29,307 nucleotides of DNA from JAWPMV01 sp038527215 (GTDB taxonomy: Bacteria; Bacteroidota; Bacteroidia; J057). The notes under the pieces were generated by a model, which did not search any database, was not told the DNA's origin, and worked only from the letters and a program-made list of their open reading frames with translations. The stretch lies in the NCBI GenBank assembly GCA_038527215.1, contig JBCBGC010000108.1, positions 1 through 29,307 on the forward strand, read 5' to 3'. The position numbers were made by a program, and so were the translations under genes. Positions 9,178-16,886 of the stretch are shown here, in pieces (position 1 is the first letter of the stretch; each line of letters opens with the position of its first letter).

Positions 9178-9879
9178 ATGGCACACAAAACCTATTTCAG
9201 CTGGTCCTCTGGCAAAGATGCAGCCCTTGCTTTTTATCATCTGAGCCAGGATTCCCAGTTCCGGATCGATCGCTTGCTCACCTCAGTCAATGATCACCAC
9301 CAGCGGGTGTCCATGCATGGCTTGCGGATTGCCATGCTGGAAGCTCAAGCCCAGGCCCTGGGTTTACCGCTACAATTGCTGCGGCTTCCGGAACAGCCGA
9401 CCATGGCTGAATATGATACCCTAATGGATAGCACCCTGGCCAATCTCCAGCAAGCGGGCTATACCCACGCAGGCTTTGGAGACATTTTTTTGGAAGACCT
9501 CAAAACCTATCGGGACCAGCAATTACAAGCCCATCAGATTCAGGGGGTTTATCCGCTTTGGAAAAGAAATACCACGGAGCTGGTCCGTGAACTGATTGAT
9601 CGAGGCTTTAAGTGTGTGGTGATTTGCCTGAAGTCAGCTTTATTAAGTGAAGACTTCCTGGGCCGGGAAATAGATGAAAGTTTTTTGCAAGACCTCCCGC
9701 CTACAGTTGATCCCTGTGGGGAAAACGGGGAGTTCCATACCTTTTGCTATGATGGGCCGATTTTTCAGCATCCGGTCTCTTTTCAATTAGGCGAAAGGGT
9801 TTATCGGGAATACCGCAATCCAGATCCAGATCAAGAGATCGGCATGGGATTTTGGTTTTGTGATGTCTTGCCTGGCTGA
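9178..9879 (+). CDS. Dph6-related ATP pyrophosphatase (diphthine-ammonia-ligase family)
   Basis: A 233-residue member of the adenine nucleotide alpha-hydrolase superfamily (ATP_bind_4/DUF71). The PP-loop SWSSGKDAALAFYHL lies at about residues 8-22. The family block MHGLRIAMLEAQAQALGLPL follows near 42-61, then GDIFLEDLKTYR near 101-112 and a C-terminal VDPCGENGEFHTF (about 183-195) typical of the family. Eukaryotic and archaeal relatives amidate diphthine on EF2. Bacteria lack diphthamide, so the bacterial substrate is unknown. The length matches the family. The gene starts 57 bases after the ene-reductase and may be co-transcribed. Its stop codon abuts the stop of the next, opposing gene with no base between them. 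Confidence 0.88.
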   Translation: MAHKTYFSWSSGKDAALAFYHLSQDSQFRIDRLLTSVNDHHQRVSMHGLRIAMLEAQAQALGLPLQLLRLPEQPTMAEYDTLMDSTLANLQQAGYTHAGFGDIFLEDLKTYRDQQLQAHQIQGVYPLWKRNTTELVRELIDRGFKCVVICLKSALLSEDFLGREIDESFLQDLPPTVDPCGENGEFHTFCYDGPIFQHPVSFQLGERVYREYRNPDPDQEIGMGFWFCDVLPG

Positions 9880-10635
9880 CTAGTGATGAGATTCCTTTCC
9901 GTATTTTTTTAGGGCAGTCTGCACTTCTAAGATGGGCGCCCGTAAGCTACCATCTCCCAGGCTTTGGCTGGCTTTTATATCGAGGTTGTGAATGTCGTAG
10001 GCCTTTTGGTCCAGGTCTAACATGATCACATCAAAGGTAAAAGCGGTTGCGGATTGGGCAATAAACCAATGGACGTTGTCTTTTTCGTCAGAAATGGAAG
10101 TATGCCCGCCCGGACTCAGAGTGGTATCCAAGGTGGGTTTGACAATCAGATGATTTCTTTCCTGACGGATTTTTTCATAATGCCTTACATGGAGATCGCC
10201 CTTCAGGATTAAATGGGCGCTGGCCATATTGCTGTGGCCATGGGGGATGATGGCCCGGTCTTTCTTCATGCCGAATATTTTCTTGACAAAAGCTGTGCGA
10301 GTGGGTAGGCCAGAAAGGGTAGGAAAGCGCACCATTTTGGTATTAACGCCTAAGTCCGGGTACTGAAAGCCCTGACTCAGTCGGTCAAAGTCGATGAAGC
10401 GCAGTAATTCATCCAGCGGAATAGTCTCGTATAATTCGGCGAGCTTTTGCTGCCATTCAAGGGGTGTCAGGCTTTGCTTCCTGAGGTCCTGACAATATTC
10501 ATGCAGTTGGATGGCCCAATGGTCGGTAAGCGGTTGGATGCTTCGGGCTAAGGCTTGGGTGGTCCAGAGGCTCTGAAAGAGGGCGTAGCTGGACACCGTT
10601 TGGAGGAGTTGCTTGGAAAATTCCCGACGCTTCAT
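9880..10635 (-). CDS. Exported cupin-like protein of unknown function
   Basis: A 251-residue protein. The N-terminus MKRREFSKQLL followed by a moderately hydrophobic stretch looks like a Tat-type signal (RRxF). The C-terminal half has a cupin-like metal-binding pattern, with IPHGHSNMASAHLILKG at about 147-163 and a later NVHWFIA, and beta-rich spacing between them. This suggests a single-domain cupin with His ligands, possibly a dioxygenase-like fold, but no specific family is recognised. The ATG at 10635 is chosen over one 21 codons upstream because the signal starts there and the upstream bases run into the repeat array. The opposing Dph6-like gene ends at 9879, so the stops touch. Confidence 0.65.
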   Translation of the reverse strand: MKRREFSKQLLQTVSSYALFQSLWTTQALARSIQPLTDHWAIQLHEYCQDLRKQSLTPLEWQQKLAELYETIPLDELLRFIDFDRLSQGFQYPDLGVNTKMVRFPTLSGLPTRTAFVKKIFGMKKDRAIIPHGHSNMASAHLILKGDLHVRHYEKIRQERNHLIVKPTLDTTLSPGGHTSISDEKDNVHWFIAQSATAFTFDVIMLDLDQKAYDIHNLDIKASQSLGDGSLRAPILEVQTALKKYGKESHH

Positions 10636-10686
10636 GTTCAGTAGGTTTGAAAAGGAAGTTACGGAATTTGGAGGGGAATAGGTATG

Positions 10687-10825
10687 CCACGAATGCACGA
10701 ATGGAAGACCAACCCCTAATTATTCGTCCTTAATTCGATAATTCGTGGCTAAATATAAAAGGGCCACGAATGCACGAATGGAAGACCAATCGCTAATTAT
10801 TCGTCCTTAATTCGATAATTCGTGG
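10687..10825 (+). repeat. Palindromic repeat array 1 (two full units)
   Basis: Two near-identical 62-bp imperfect palindromes at 10687-10748 and 10764-10825, joined by a 15-bp AT-rich spacer (CTAAATATAAAAGGG). The period is 77 bp. Each begins CCACGAATGCACGAATGG and ends ATTCGTGG. In both units the innermost left-arm motif is damaged (GACCAAC or GACCAAT instead of GACGAAT), so only the two outer stems pair fully. The same family makes up the larger array at 24136-24645. Confidence 0.95.
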
Positions 10826-10841
10826 CTAAATATAAAAAGGG

Positions 10842-10890
10842 CCACGAATGCACGAATTAGGGACGAATCGGGGGCTATCATTTTCAAGGG
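10842..10890 (+). repeat. Truncated cap unit of array 1
   Basis: Begins CCACGAATGCACGAAT as in full units, then continues TAGGGACGAATCGGGG and ends in GGCTATCATTTTCAAGGG, which matches the spacer type of array 2 rather than that of array 1. The right arm of the hairpin is missing. The last bases contain the TGA stop (10884-10886) of the next minus-strand gene. A cap of the same design closes array 2. Confidence 0.8.
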
Positions 10891-11432
10891 ACCAGAGGGA
10901 TTTCTTCCCAGCCGTCCTCGTGCCTGCGCAGGGAACTCCGCAGGTGTCCTTCTCTCCGTAATTGGAGAAGGTCGATTTCATCAGGGATGATCTCTACCAA
11001 ACAAAAATAGAGGTGTTCGCCCAAGGCATCTTCCTGCCAGGCGCTACCCGGAGGCCGTTGTGTTTGATAGTCGCGGGCTGAGGGACCTGCGGCGAGCCGG
11101 CTTTTGATCTGCTCAAAGGCTTCCCCTGATTCGACCAACCGGGCCTGGCCTTTGATCCGTACCTGTAATTGCTTTTTGGGATGGTAAAATAAAGCGGAGA
11201 CCTCGCTATGCTGCCGTAGCTGCGCCACTTTAGGCGTCCGACTATCCGTATAGCAGCGAAGAATGAGTTCAGCAGAAATGCCCCGATTTACCACCGTCCG
11301 CAGTTCAGGATAAGTCTCTCCCAAAGTCCCTAGCGTAAAATATCGGAAAGGGTGTTTACGATCCGCATTGGCACGCATCAGTTCTGCCTTGGCCAGGGGC
11401 CAAAGGGCTGTACGCAGATGTTCCATAGGCAT
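10884..11432 (-). CDS. Pyridoxamine 5'-phosphate oxidase-like FMN-binding protein
   Basis: A 182-residue protein of the PNPOx-like split-barrel class, close in layout to the Alr4036-type FMN-binding domain. It contains FRYFTLGTLGETYPELRTVVNR (about 29-50), a first strand pair with R-T-V-V-x-R. It then has TDSRTPKVAQLRQHSEVSALFYHP (about 62-85), where S-R-T-x-K binds FMN phosphate in relatives, followed by V-R-I-K-G-x-A. The PNPOx C-terminal substrate domain is not present in classic form, although RREG / R-R-x-x-x-W near the end is reminiscent of it. Its job is unknown, probably a flavin-dependent reductase or oxidase. It lies 33 bases after the DinB-like gene on the same strand. Its stop codon sits inside the end of repeat array 1. 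Confidence 0.82.
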   Translation of the reverse strand: MPMEHLRTALWPLAKAELMRANADRKHPFRYFTLGTLGETYPELRTVVNRGISAELILRCYTDSRTPKVAQLRQHSEVSALFYHPKKQLQVRIKGQARLVESGEAFEQIKSRLAAGPSARDYQTQRPPGSAWQEDALGEHLYFCLVEIIPDEIDLLQLRREGHLRSSLRRHEDGWEEIPLVP

Positions 11433-11465
11433 CTAACCCAGGAAAGGATACATTGTTAGGCTCGA

Positions 11466-12053
11466 CTATTTAGGAGCGGTGCCCATAAAGACACTCGCGC
11501 GGCCGTTGAAGGGATTGCCAGAGGCCCGGCGGAAGGAGACGATCTGCCCGGCATGCCAAATGGCGTCAGCAATGGGACCATTGATCATGTTCCAGTAAGG
11601 AAAGCTGGATTGGCGTTCCCCGCGCTGGAAGATCACCTTGAGTTCTCCAACTTCTTCTGCATTTTTGCCTCGCATGAGGGTCGCTGCTTCGGCCAGGTTT
11701 TCCAGCGTAGCCTTGCGAATCTCTTCGAATGTCATCTCCGAATTATCGACCCGGGCATTAGGCTGATTTTTAGCTGCATTGATAATGGTACCGGACAAGC
11801 CATGCAAATGCTGGAGAGTTTCCCAGCAGCTACGCGCATCTTCGGATGGTTTGTAATCCAAATCTTCCTGCCGCAAGCCCTCAGTAGCCCAATAGTACCG
11901 AAAGCCCAGGCCGTCAATCATCCGAGCTGCCATGTTGCCAGAAGTATAATCCTCCGGAGCTTCGGGAATTTCTCGATAGGGTAATTCAGGGTCAGATTGG
12001 GCAGAGAGATGAGACATGGCAAAAAGGCTCAGAAACAAACAAAGGATTCGCAT
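11466..12053 (-). CDS. Secreted DinB-like four-helix protein
   Basis: A 195-residue protein with a Sec signal peptide (MRILCLFLSLFAMSHLSAQ). The mature part resembles the DinB/YfiT metal-binding four-helix bundle: a Trp-rich helix (about 50-60), LQHLHGLSG (His82/His84) in the second helix and IWHAGQIVSFRRASG (His167) in the last helix. Those three His are the expected metal triad of the fold. DinB-type proteins are usually cytoplasmic thiol transferases or detoxification factors, so an exported version is less common. Bacteroidota do encode such exported forms. The substrate is unknown. It is followed after 33 bases by the PNPOx-like gene, probably in one transcript. Confidence 0.75.
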   Translation of the reverse strand: MRILCLFLSLFAMSHLSAQSDPELPYREIPEAPEDYTSGNMAARMIDGLGFRYYWATEGLRQEDLDYKPSEDARSCWETLQHLHGLSGTIINAAKNQPNARVDNSEMTFEEIRKATLENLAEAATLMRGKNAEEVGELKVIFQRGERQSSFPYWNMINGPIADAIWHAGQIVSFRRASGNPFNGRASVFMGTAPK

Positions 12054-12127
12054 AGTCTTCCAGAGATTAGGGTAAAATCAATAATACAATCTCCGGGCTT
12101 TTCCTCCAAGTCGCCCCTTCTTTTTGC

Positions 12128-13264
12128 CTACTTTCCCTCCATTAAAGCCTCAATCAGGCCCTGGAATAGCCCCATACCGGTCGGAATCAACGCATCGGGA
12201 AAGTCATAATCCGCCTGATGCAAGTCCGGATGCTGCTCGCCTGCCCCCAAGCCAAACATGATGGCCGGGTATTTTTTTGCAAAATGACCAAAGTCCTCGC
12301 CAAAACGATAAGGCAAAGTTTGCCGTTGGAGGTCAAGGTTATGGTCTGCTGCGACCTTACTCAGCAATTCGTTTAGCGTGGGATCATTGGGGGCTGCCGG
12401 GAAAGCCTCCCGCCAGTCAAGATCATAGGATAAGCCCCTGGACTGACAACGCTCATGCACATAGTCATGCAGCCGCTGGCACAAGGTTATCATGGGTTCC
12501 TCCGCCCGCGTTCGCATGGTCAGGTGGACCTCTCCTTTACCCGCTGCGATGCCATAGGCCAGTTTACCGAGGTGAGCATGGACCGGGGTGATCAGACAAA
12601 AGTCCTTTCGACTAAGGTCCGGTTGATTGAGCGACTGACAAAAGCTCAAAATCTCCGCCAGGGTGAGGGCCGGATTTAGCCCCGTTTCCGGAGCAGAAGC
12701 ATGGGTTTCTATACCCTCCAGGAAAATAGCGACGCTCTGTACGGTACAGGAAAATTGTGATTCCAAGAGGATCACCTGATGTAAAGCTTGGCCCGGCATA
12801 TTGTGCAAGGCAAAGACCGCATCAGGTTCAAGGCCTTGCATGCGGGGATCGGCCAACATATCTCTGCCTCCCGCTCCGGTTTCCTCAGCGGGTTGAAAAA
12901 TCAGGGCTACCCGTCCCTGGGCAAAGGCCTGCTGTTTCAGCCAGAAAATCAATCCCGCCACCATGGTCATGTGCCCATCATGGCCGCACTTATGGGAAAC
13001 TCCAGTTATCTGAGAACGGTGGGCAAAGGGGTTGACTTCCTGAATGGGCAAAGCATCTAATTCACAGCGAATCCAGATCGTCGGCCCACCCTGCCCAAAT
13101 TCGTAATGGGCCACTAAGCCATGTCCCCCAACTTTTTCCCAGATCTCGGTGGGATGATGTTGCTGGATAAAATCCCGGATCGTAGCCGCGGTCTGGATTT
13201 CCTGGCCGGAGATTTCTGGCTGTTGATGCAAAGCGTGCCGCAAGGCAAGTAGATGTTCCATCAT
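12128..13264 (-). CDS. M20-family amidohydrolase (IAA-amino acid hydrolase-like)
   Basis: A 378-residue metallopeptidase of the M20D group. Metal-ligand motifs are visible: CELDALP (about 67-73), HKCGHDGH (about 91-98), PAEETGAGG (about 125-133) and HNMPG (about 154-158). The C-terminal part has the usual late His (GLGAGEQHPDLH). Relatives cleave N-acyl or amino-acid amides and act as a dimer through an inserted lid domain (about 175-290). There is no signal peptide, so it is cytoplasmic. Two ATGs stand in tandem at the start. The gene begins 3 bases after the epimerase stop, so the two are tightly linked. The substrate cannot be told from sequence. Confidence 0.9.
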   Translation of the reverse strand: MMEHLLALRHALHQQPEISGQEIQTAATIRDFIQQHHPTEIWEKVGGHGLVAHYEFGQGGPTIWIRCELDALPIQEVNPFAHRSQITGVSHKCGHDGHMTMVAGLIFWLKQQAFAQGRVALIFQPAEETGAGGRDMLADPRMQGLEPDAVFALHNMPGQALHQVILLESQFSCTVQSVAIFLEGIETHASAPETGLNPALTLAEILSFCQSLNQPDLSRKDFCLITPVHAHLGKLAYGIAAGKGEVHLTMRTRAEEPMITLCQRLHDYVHERCQSRGLSYDLDWREAFPAAPNDPTLNELLSKVAADHNLDLQRQTLPYRFGEDFGHFAKKYPAIMFGLGAGEQHPDLHQADYDFPDALIPTGMGLFQGLIEALMEGK

Positions 13265-13267
13265 GGG

Positions 13268-14245
13268 CTATACGGGATAAGGGCCTTCGTCAAATTGCTG
13301 GTCGTGGTATCCTTTGATTCCCACCGCTCTGGCTAGAGGACTGCGAAAATCCTTTCCTTCCGCGATCGCAGCCAAGGCGGTCCCAAAATCATAAGCTGGC
13401 TTCCAGCCTAATTCTCTCCGGGCTTTCTCATTGACATATACCCGGCCAAAAGTGGGGAACATCTGCCAGTTTTTTTGGGCAAAAACCTCCCGGAAGGAAG
13501 GATAATATTTCTCAACTACGGTTCCGGCATCTTTCATTAAGGCCAGCCGGTCCTCTGGTTGAAAAGGGGAAGTGGCACTGATGATGTATTTGGAATAGCC
13601 AATCTCAGGAGCCTTTAGCATGGCTAAGCGATGGGCCTCCACAATATCCTCTAAATCAACCCTACGCACCAGCAATTCATTGACCTTAATGTTGTCGTCT
13701 TCATATTTCCCTCGTCGGGCTGGGTTATCGTCTTTTTCCAGAAAAAAACGAGAGGTCCGCAAAACCAGACAAGGTAAGCCATGGTTGCGGGCGTAGAGTT
13801 TACAGAGGTCTTCCGCAGCGGTCTTGGTCACGCCATAAATATTTTTGGGAATAGGCATGACTTCCTCCGTAATCCAGGTAGCCGGAGCTTCGGGTTCTGG
13901 AATCATGGCATCCCCAAAAGTGCTGGTGGTACTGGTAAAAATGAAGGACTTGACCTGATGTCGGCTGGCAGCCTGCAGTAGGTTGAGCGTAGCGGACACA
14001 TTGGCTGAAACGAAGTCCTGCTCGCTATGGGTTACCACATGGGGCTTGTGCAAAGTCGCAGCGTGTAACACAATATCTACGCCTTGCATAGCAGCTTCCA
14101 CCACGGTTTGATCGGCCAGGTCTCCCACGATTCGGGTAAAAGGAGACGGCAGCAAATCCACTCCCACCACCTCATAGTCGCGTCCCAGGACTTTTATCAG
14201 AGCTTCTCCTAAATGTCCGGCACTGCCTGTAACGAGGATTTTCAT
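13268..14245 (-). CDS. NAD-dependent epimerase/dehydratase (extended SDR)
   Basis: A 325-residue extended short-chain dehydrogenase. The N-terminal Rossmann motif GSAGHLG (7-13) binds NAD(P), and D30 after strand 2 suggests NAD preference. FTSTTSTFGD (about 103-112) supplies the catalytic Ser/Thr region. YGVTK (137-141) is the YxxxK pair. The C-terminal substrate domain has the typical ELGWKPAYDF ending seen in UDP-sugar epimerases. The actual sugar or substrate is unknown. It sits between a small membrane protein (7 bases upstream) and the M20 amidohydrolase (3 bases downstream), a likely three-gene operon. Confidence 0.9.
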   Translation of the reverse strand: MKILVTGSAGHLGEALIKVLGRDYEVVGVDLLPSPFTRIVGDLADQTVVEAAMQGVDIVLHAATLHKPHVVTHSEQDFVSANVSATLNLLQAASRHQVKSFIFTSTTSTFGDAMIPEPEAPATWITEEVMPIPKNIYGVTKTAAEDLCKLYARNHGLPCLVLRTSRFFLEKDDNPARRGKYEDDNIKVNELLVRRVDLEDIVEAHRLAMLKAPEIGYSKYIISATSPFQPEDRLALMKDAGTVVEKYYPSFREVFAQKNWQMFPTFGRVYVNEKARRELGWKPAYDFGTALAAIAEGKDFRSPLARAVGIKGYHDQQFDEGPYPV

Positions 14246-14252
14246 GGAATTT

Positions 14253-14642
14253 TTACCCCCAATATATCAATCCTGCCAGCAACAGTAAAAGCCCCCATTG
14301 GCCCAGTTTTAGAAAATTTTGCGAAAAAGACCGGGACAGGGCAATGGTGATGGCCCATACCACAGCATAGGCTAGAAAATACAGGCTTAGCAACTGCTGG
14401 ATGGTGTCAGGATGGGTAAAATAGCTGGTGAAATTCAACAAACTGAGGCCGATAGTTGCGAGCAACAAATCCACCGACACCCAATGCCAGCCGCAGCGGA
14501 CCTGGGTCCAGATTTGTCGCTTTCCGTCAGTATTTTCCGATGAGGCAGGTTCCAATTGGCGGAGTTCCTGGTCGCCCATGTAAGTGTGCACACCAAAGGC
14601 TAGCAGACACAAGGCATTGGCAATGAGAAGGGGAATACTCAT
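14253..14642 (-). CDS. Small integral membrane protein, unknown function
   Basis: A 129-residue protein with about four hydrophobic helices (about 3-20, 52-72, 85-103, 113-127) and a polar loop between the first and second. No family is recognised with certainty. Charged residues in loop 1 (GDQELRQLEP ... GKRQIW) would place that loop on one face. It is the first gene of the tight minus-strand operon with the epimerase and M20 amidohydrolase, separated from the epimerase by only 7 bases, which suggests translation coupling. The function is unknown. Confidence 0.7.
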   Translation of the reverse strand: MSIPLLIANALCLLAFGVHTYMGDQELRQLEPASSENTDGKRQIWTQVRCGWHWVSVDLLLATIGLSLLNFTSYFTHPDTIQQLLSLYFLAYAVVWAITIALSRSFSQNFLKLGQWGLLLLLAGLIYWG

Positions 14643-14740
14643 AGGGTTGAAGTAGGCAAAATGAAGGGGCGCATCATGGCGTTGGTCCCTCTTTTTTTTA
14701 CGGATAAGCCACCTTCAAGTTGATCATAAGGAGTAAAAAA

Positions 14741-15532
14741 TCAGTCCTGTAAGGCCTTTACCATCTCCCCTGCCGGAAGGACCGCTACTGCCGCATGTTG
14801 TACCATCCTCTTGAGCAACCCATCTAAATATCCTGGGCTTACCGGTCCCCAACCTTCTCCATCCAGCCCATGCAGATTCAGGACCAACCATCCGCCTTCG
14901 GTTTGGAGAAAAGCCTGAATTTCTTCCTCCAGGTAATCATCACAGTTATCCGGTCCGTGGCCCCAGGCTCCCAGCCTTAAGTTTTGGGGAGGAGCAGGAA
15001 AAGGATTGGCTCGCTGGTTCATGAACAGCCAACCGCCGGTCCGGATTGCTGCTACACGCTTTAGGCAATACTGCTCTAGCTCCGGGGTTGAAGCATTGTA
15101 GGCAAAGTTATACACGGCATAGGCTGGGTCGTATCCGTCCAGGTTTTGTTCGAAATAATCCAGGCACTTATCAATGTTTTCTTTGGCTAGGTTCACCGGC
15201 ACTTCGGTCAGGTTAAGGTGTTCCCAGGTATGGGGCATGAGTTCATGGCCCCGGCTAGCCAATTTGTTCCAGTCATCAAAGTCCCCAAGGATTTCCCGGG
15301 GCATCCATTTGGGGTCTCGGTTGAAAGTGGGAAAATGTCCCGTGGCAATCACATTGAAGCAGGCTTTTAGCCCATAATACTCATGGATCTCCGCTACTCG
15401 ATAAAAGGACTTCTTAAAGCCATCATCAAAACTCAGAGTAAGGAAGTGGGTTTTCTTAGGAAAGCGCCACCCGCCCAGGCTAAGGCCAAGAGCGGCCAAA
15501 GCAGTAGTGGAGAGGAAAGATTTTCGATTCAT
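14741..15532 (-). CDS. Exported polysaccharide deacetylase family protein
   Basis: A 263-residue NodB-homology protein with an N-terminal signal-like segment (NRKSFLSTTALAALGLSL). Motif 1 is LSFDDG (about 33-38), where the double Asp serves as base and metal ligand. Motif 2 is MPHTWEHLNLT (about 99-109), providing the H-T-x-x-H metal pair (His101, His105). The late LNLHGLDGEGWG (about 218-229) supplies the conserved Leu-x-His. Members de-N-acetylate peptidoglycan, chitin or other glycans outside the cytoplasm. The catalytic residues are all present. It is transcribed alone or with the RAYT gene upstream, from which it is separated by only 21 bases. Confidence 0.87.
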   Translation of the reverse strand: MNRKSFLSTTALAALGLSLGGWRFPKKTHFLTLSFDDGFKKSFYRVAEIHEYYGLKACFNVIATGHFPTFNRDPKWMPREILGDFDDWNKLASRGHELMPHTWEHLNLTEVPVNLAKENIDKCLDYFEQNLDGYDPAYAVYNFAYNASTPELEQYCLKRVAAIRTGGWLFMNQRANPFPAPPQNLRLGAWGHGPDNCDDYLEEEIQAFLQTEGGWLVLNLHGLDGEGWGPVSPGYLDGLLKRMVQHAAVAVLPAGEMVKALQD

Positions 15533-15553
15533 ACAGAGGCTCTAAGGTAGCTA

Positions 15554-16159
15554 TCAAGCCAACTCCCCTTTTCCTTTCACTAGATGTAGCCAGTGTTGGG
15601 GTTCTTCATGAAAATCGGCAAAGCCCACCTTTTGTCCAAATACATCCCAAAGGTCAGTACGTTTAAGGTGGGTAGGTCGCGAGGATAGCAAAGCCTGATA
15701 GGAAGAATAGGCATAGCTGCGAAAATCATGGCAAGCCCCATGATGTTGAGGGTTGGTGTGGATATAGGCGATGAGTTGAGAAAGCTCCTGTTTTCCCGTG
15801 ATTAAGCCTCTTTTGTACCGTTCCTGGAACAGACTACCTGAACGTTCAAATCGCTTATTGATAGCTTTGGTGTAGGCATTGAGGCAGTTTGAAATGGGTT
15901 GGGAGAGGCTGCGGTCCCGCCATTGGTACTTAAGGGGTAAGGCTTCCAGCTTTCGTACATGGATACAAAAATGAAAATGGTTGGGGAGGAGGCAATAGGC
16001 GTAGGTCTCCGCAATAGGGGAAATATGTCGTTGCCAAAGCCGAAGAAAGTACGGGTAATTTTCCGCTTGTTTGAAGAGCGTTTCCCGGTTGTTGCCCCGG
16101 CTGTAAATGTGGTAGATCTGATTGGGCTGGAGGGGGGAATGGAGGAGATGTTTTTTCAT
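15554..16159 (-). CDS. REP-associated tyrosine transposase (RAYT), Y1/HUH type
   Basis: A 201-residue single-domain HUH transposase. IYHIYSRGNN (about 15-24) opens the Y1 fold. LLPNHFHFCIHV (about 57-68) carries the HUH pair (His61, His63). AYIHTNPQHHG (about 131-141) supplies the catalytic Tyr132 in the place usual for RAYTs. RAYTs nick at REP palindromes and are thought to spread them. The start at 16159 is chosen because the longer reading (from 16261) would translate straight through the palindrome at 16179-16215 and lacks homologous sequence. All catalytic residues are intact, so the enzyme may be active. There are no flanking IS ends or target duplications, as expected for a domesticated RAYT. 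Confidence 0.9.
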   Translation of the reverse strand: MKKHLLHSPLQPNQIYHIYSRGNNRETLFKQAENYPYFLRLWQRHISPIAETYAYCLLPNHFHFCIHVRKLEALPLKYQWRDRSLSQPISNCLNAYTKAINKRFERSGSLFQERYKRGLITGKQELSQLIAYIHTNPQHHGACHDFRSYAYSSYQALLSSRPTHLKRTDLWDVFGQKVGFADFHEEPQHWLHLVKGKGELA

Positions 16160-16178
16160 GATTTCTGGGGTTAAGGGT

Positions 16179-16215
16179 CCAAACCTAACAGGTTTTCGAA
16201 ACCTGTTAGGTTTGG
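16179..16215. repeat. Perfect 17-bp palindrome upstream of RAYT (probable REP element)
   Basis: CCAAACCTAACAGGTTT (16179-16195), loop TCG, and the exact complement AAACCTGTTAGGTTTGG (16199-16215). It lies 19 bases before the RAYT start codon. The position next to its transposase matches known REP/RAYT arrangements, so this is the likely recognition element. It may also fold in the RAYT leader mRNA. Confidence 0.85.
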
Positions 16216-16291
16216 CAAGAAAGCTCCTCGCAGCTCCCCCTTTATGGAAAATTATCCCCACAGGTATCTATAAAACACAAGCCATTTCCCT

Positions 16292-16876
16292 ATGCACAAC
16301 CCCTTATTCCGATGCCTGCTCGCCTGCCTTCTCGCGCTAAGTAGCATTCAATGCCGTCATCTCCCGCAAAGTAGCGAGGAAAATTTCTTCCAAATGGAAC
16401 AGGAAAGCCTCCTTGCTCTCCTGGCCCTTTCCTCCCAACAGCCGCACATCTGGATCTCCAAAAGCCAATACCGGCTGGAACTTCGCCTGGACACCTTGCT
16501 GCTAGCCCGCTTCCCCGTTGTATTTGGCGGCAATCCCGTAGATGACAAACTCCGGCAAGGAGACCGTTGTACCCCGGAAGGCACCTTTCAGCTTAGGGAC
16601 CTCTACCCACATCAAAAGTGGTCCAAGTTCCTCTGGATAGATTACCCCACCGAAGCTTCCTGGCAAAAGCATCGCACCGCCAAAGCCCAGGGGCTGATTC
16701 CAGAGGAAGCAGATATCGGGGGCGAAATCGGCATTCATGGCGTACCTGAAGGCTACGATTACGCCATCGACCAGCGCCAAAACTGGACCCTGGGCTGTAT
16801 CTCCCTAAAAAATGAAGACGTGGACTGGCTTTACCAGTTTGCTTTTAAGGGCATGAAGGTGATCATTTCACCTTGA
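16292..16876 (+). CDS. L,D-transpeptidase (YkuD) family protein
   Basis: A 194-residue exported protein with a signal peptide and a Cys at position 21 that could be lipidated, although SSIQC is a poor lipobox. The YkuD catalytic block is complete: IGIHGVPEGYDY (His149) and, 16 residues on, NWTLGCISL with nucleophile Cys169. The upstream TPEGTFQL (about 94-101) is the conserved strand. YkuD enzymes make 3-3 peptidoglycan cross-links or attach proteins to peptidoglycan in the periplasm. It diverges from the RAYT gene across the palindrome. The length is close to a minimal catalytic domain with no LysM or peptidoglycan-binding module. Confidence 0.88.
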   Translation: MHNPLFRCLLACLLALSSIQCRHLPQSSEENFFQMEQESLLALLALSSQQPHIWISKSQYRLELRLDTLLLARFPVVFGGNPVDDKLRQGDRCTPEGTFQLRDLYPHQKWSKFLWIDYPTEASWQKHRTAKAQGLIPEEADIGGEIGIHGVPEGYDYAIDQRQNWTLGCISLKNEDVDWLYQFAFKGMKVIISP

Positions 16877-16886
16877 TCTCAACCCG

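Noticed and set aside
11553..11984. 143-codon plus-strand frame opposite the DinB-like gene
   Set aside because: Antisense shadow of a gene with a signal peptide and a His triad.
16160..16261. N-terminal extension of the RAYT gene
   Set aside because: It would be translated from the palindrome and has no counterpart in Y1 transposases.
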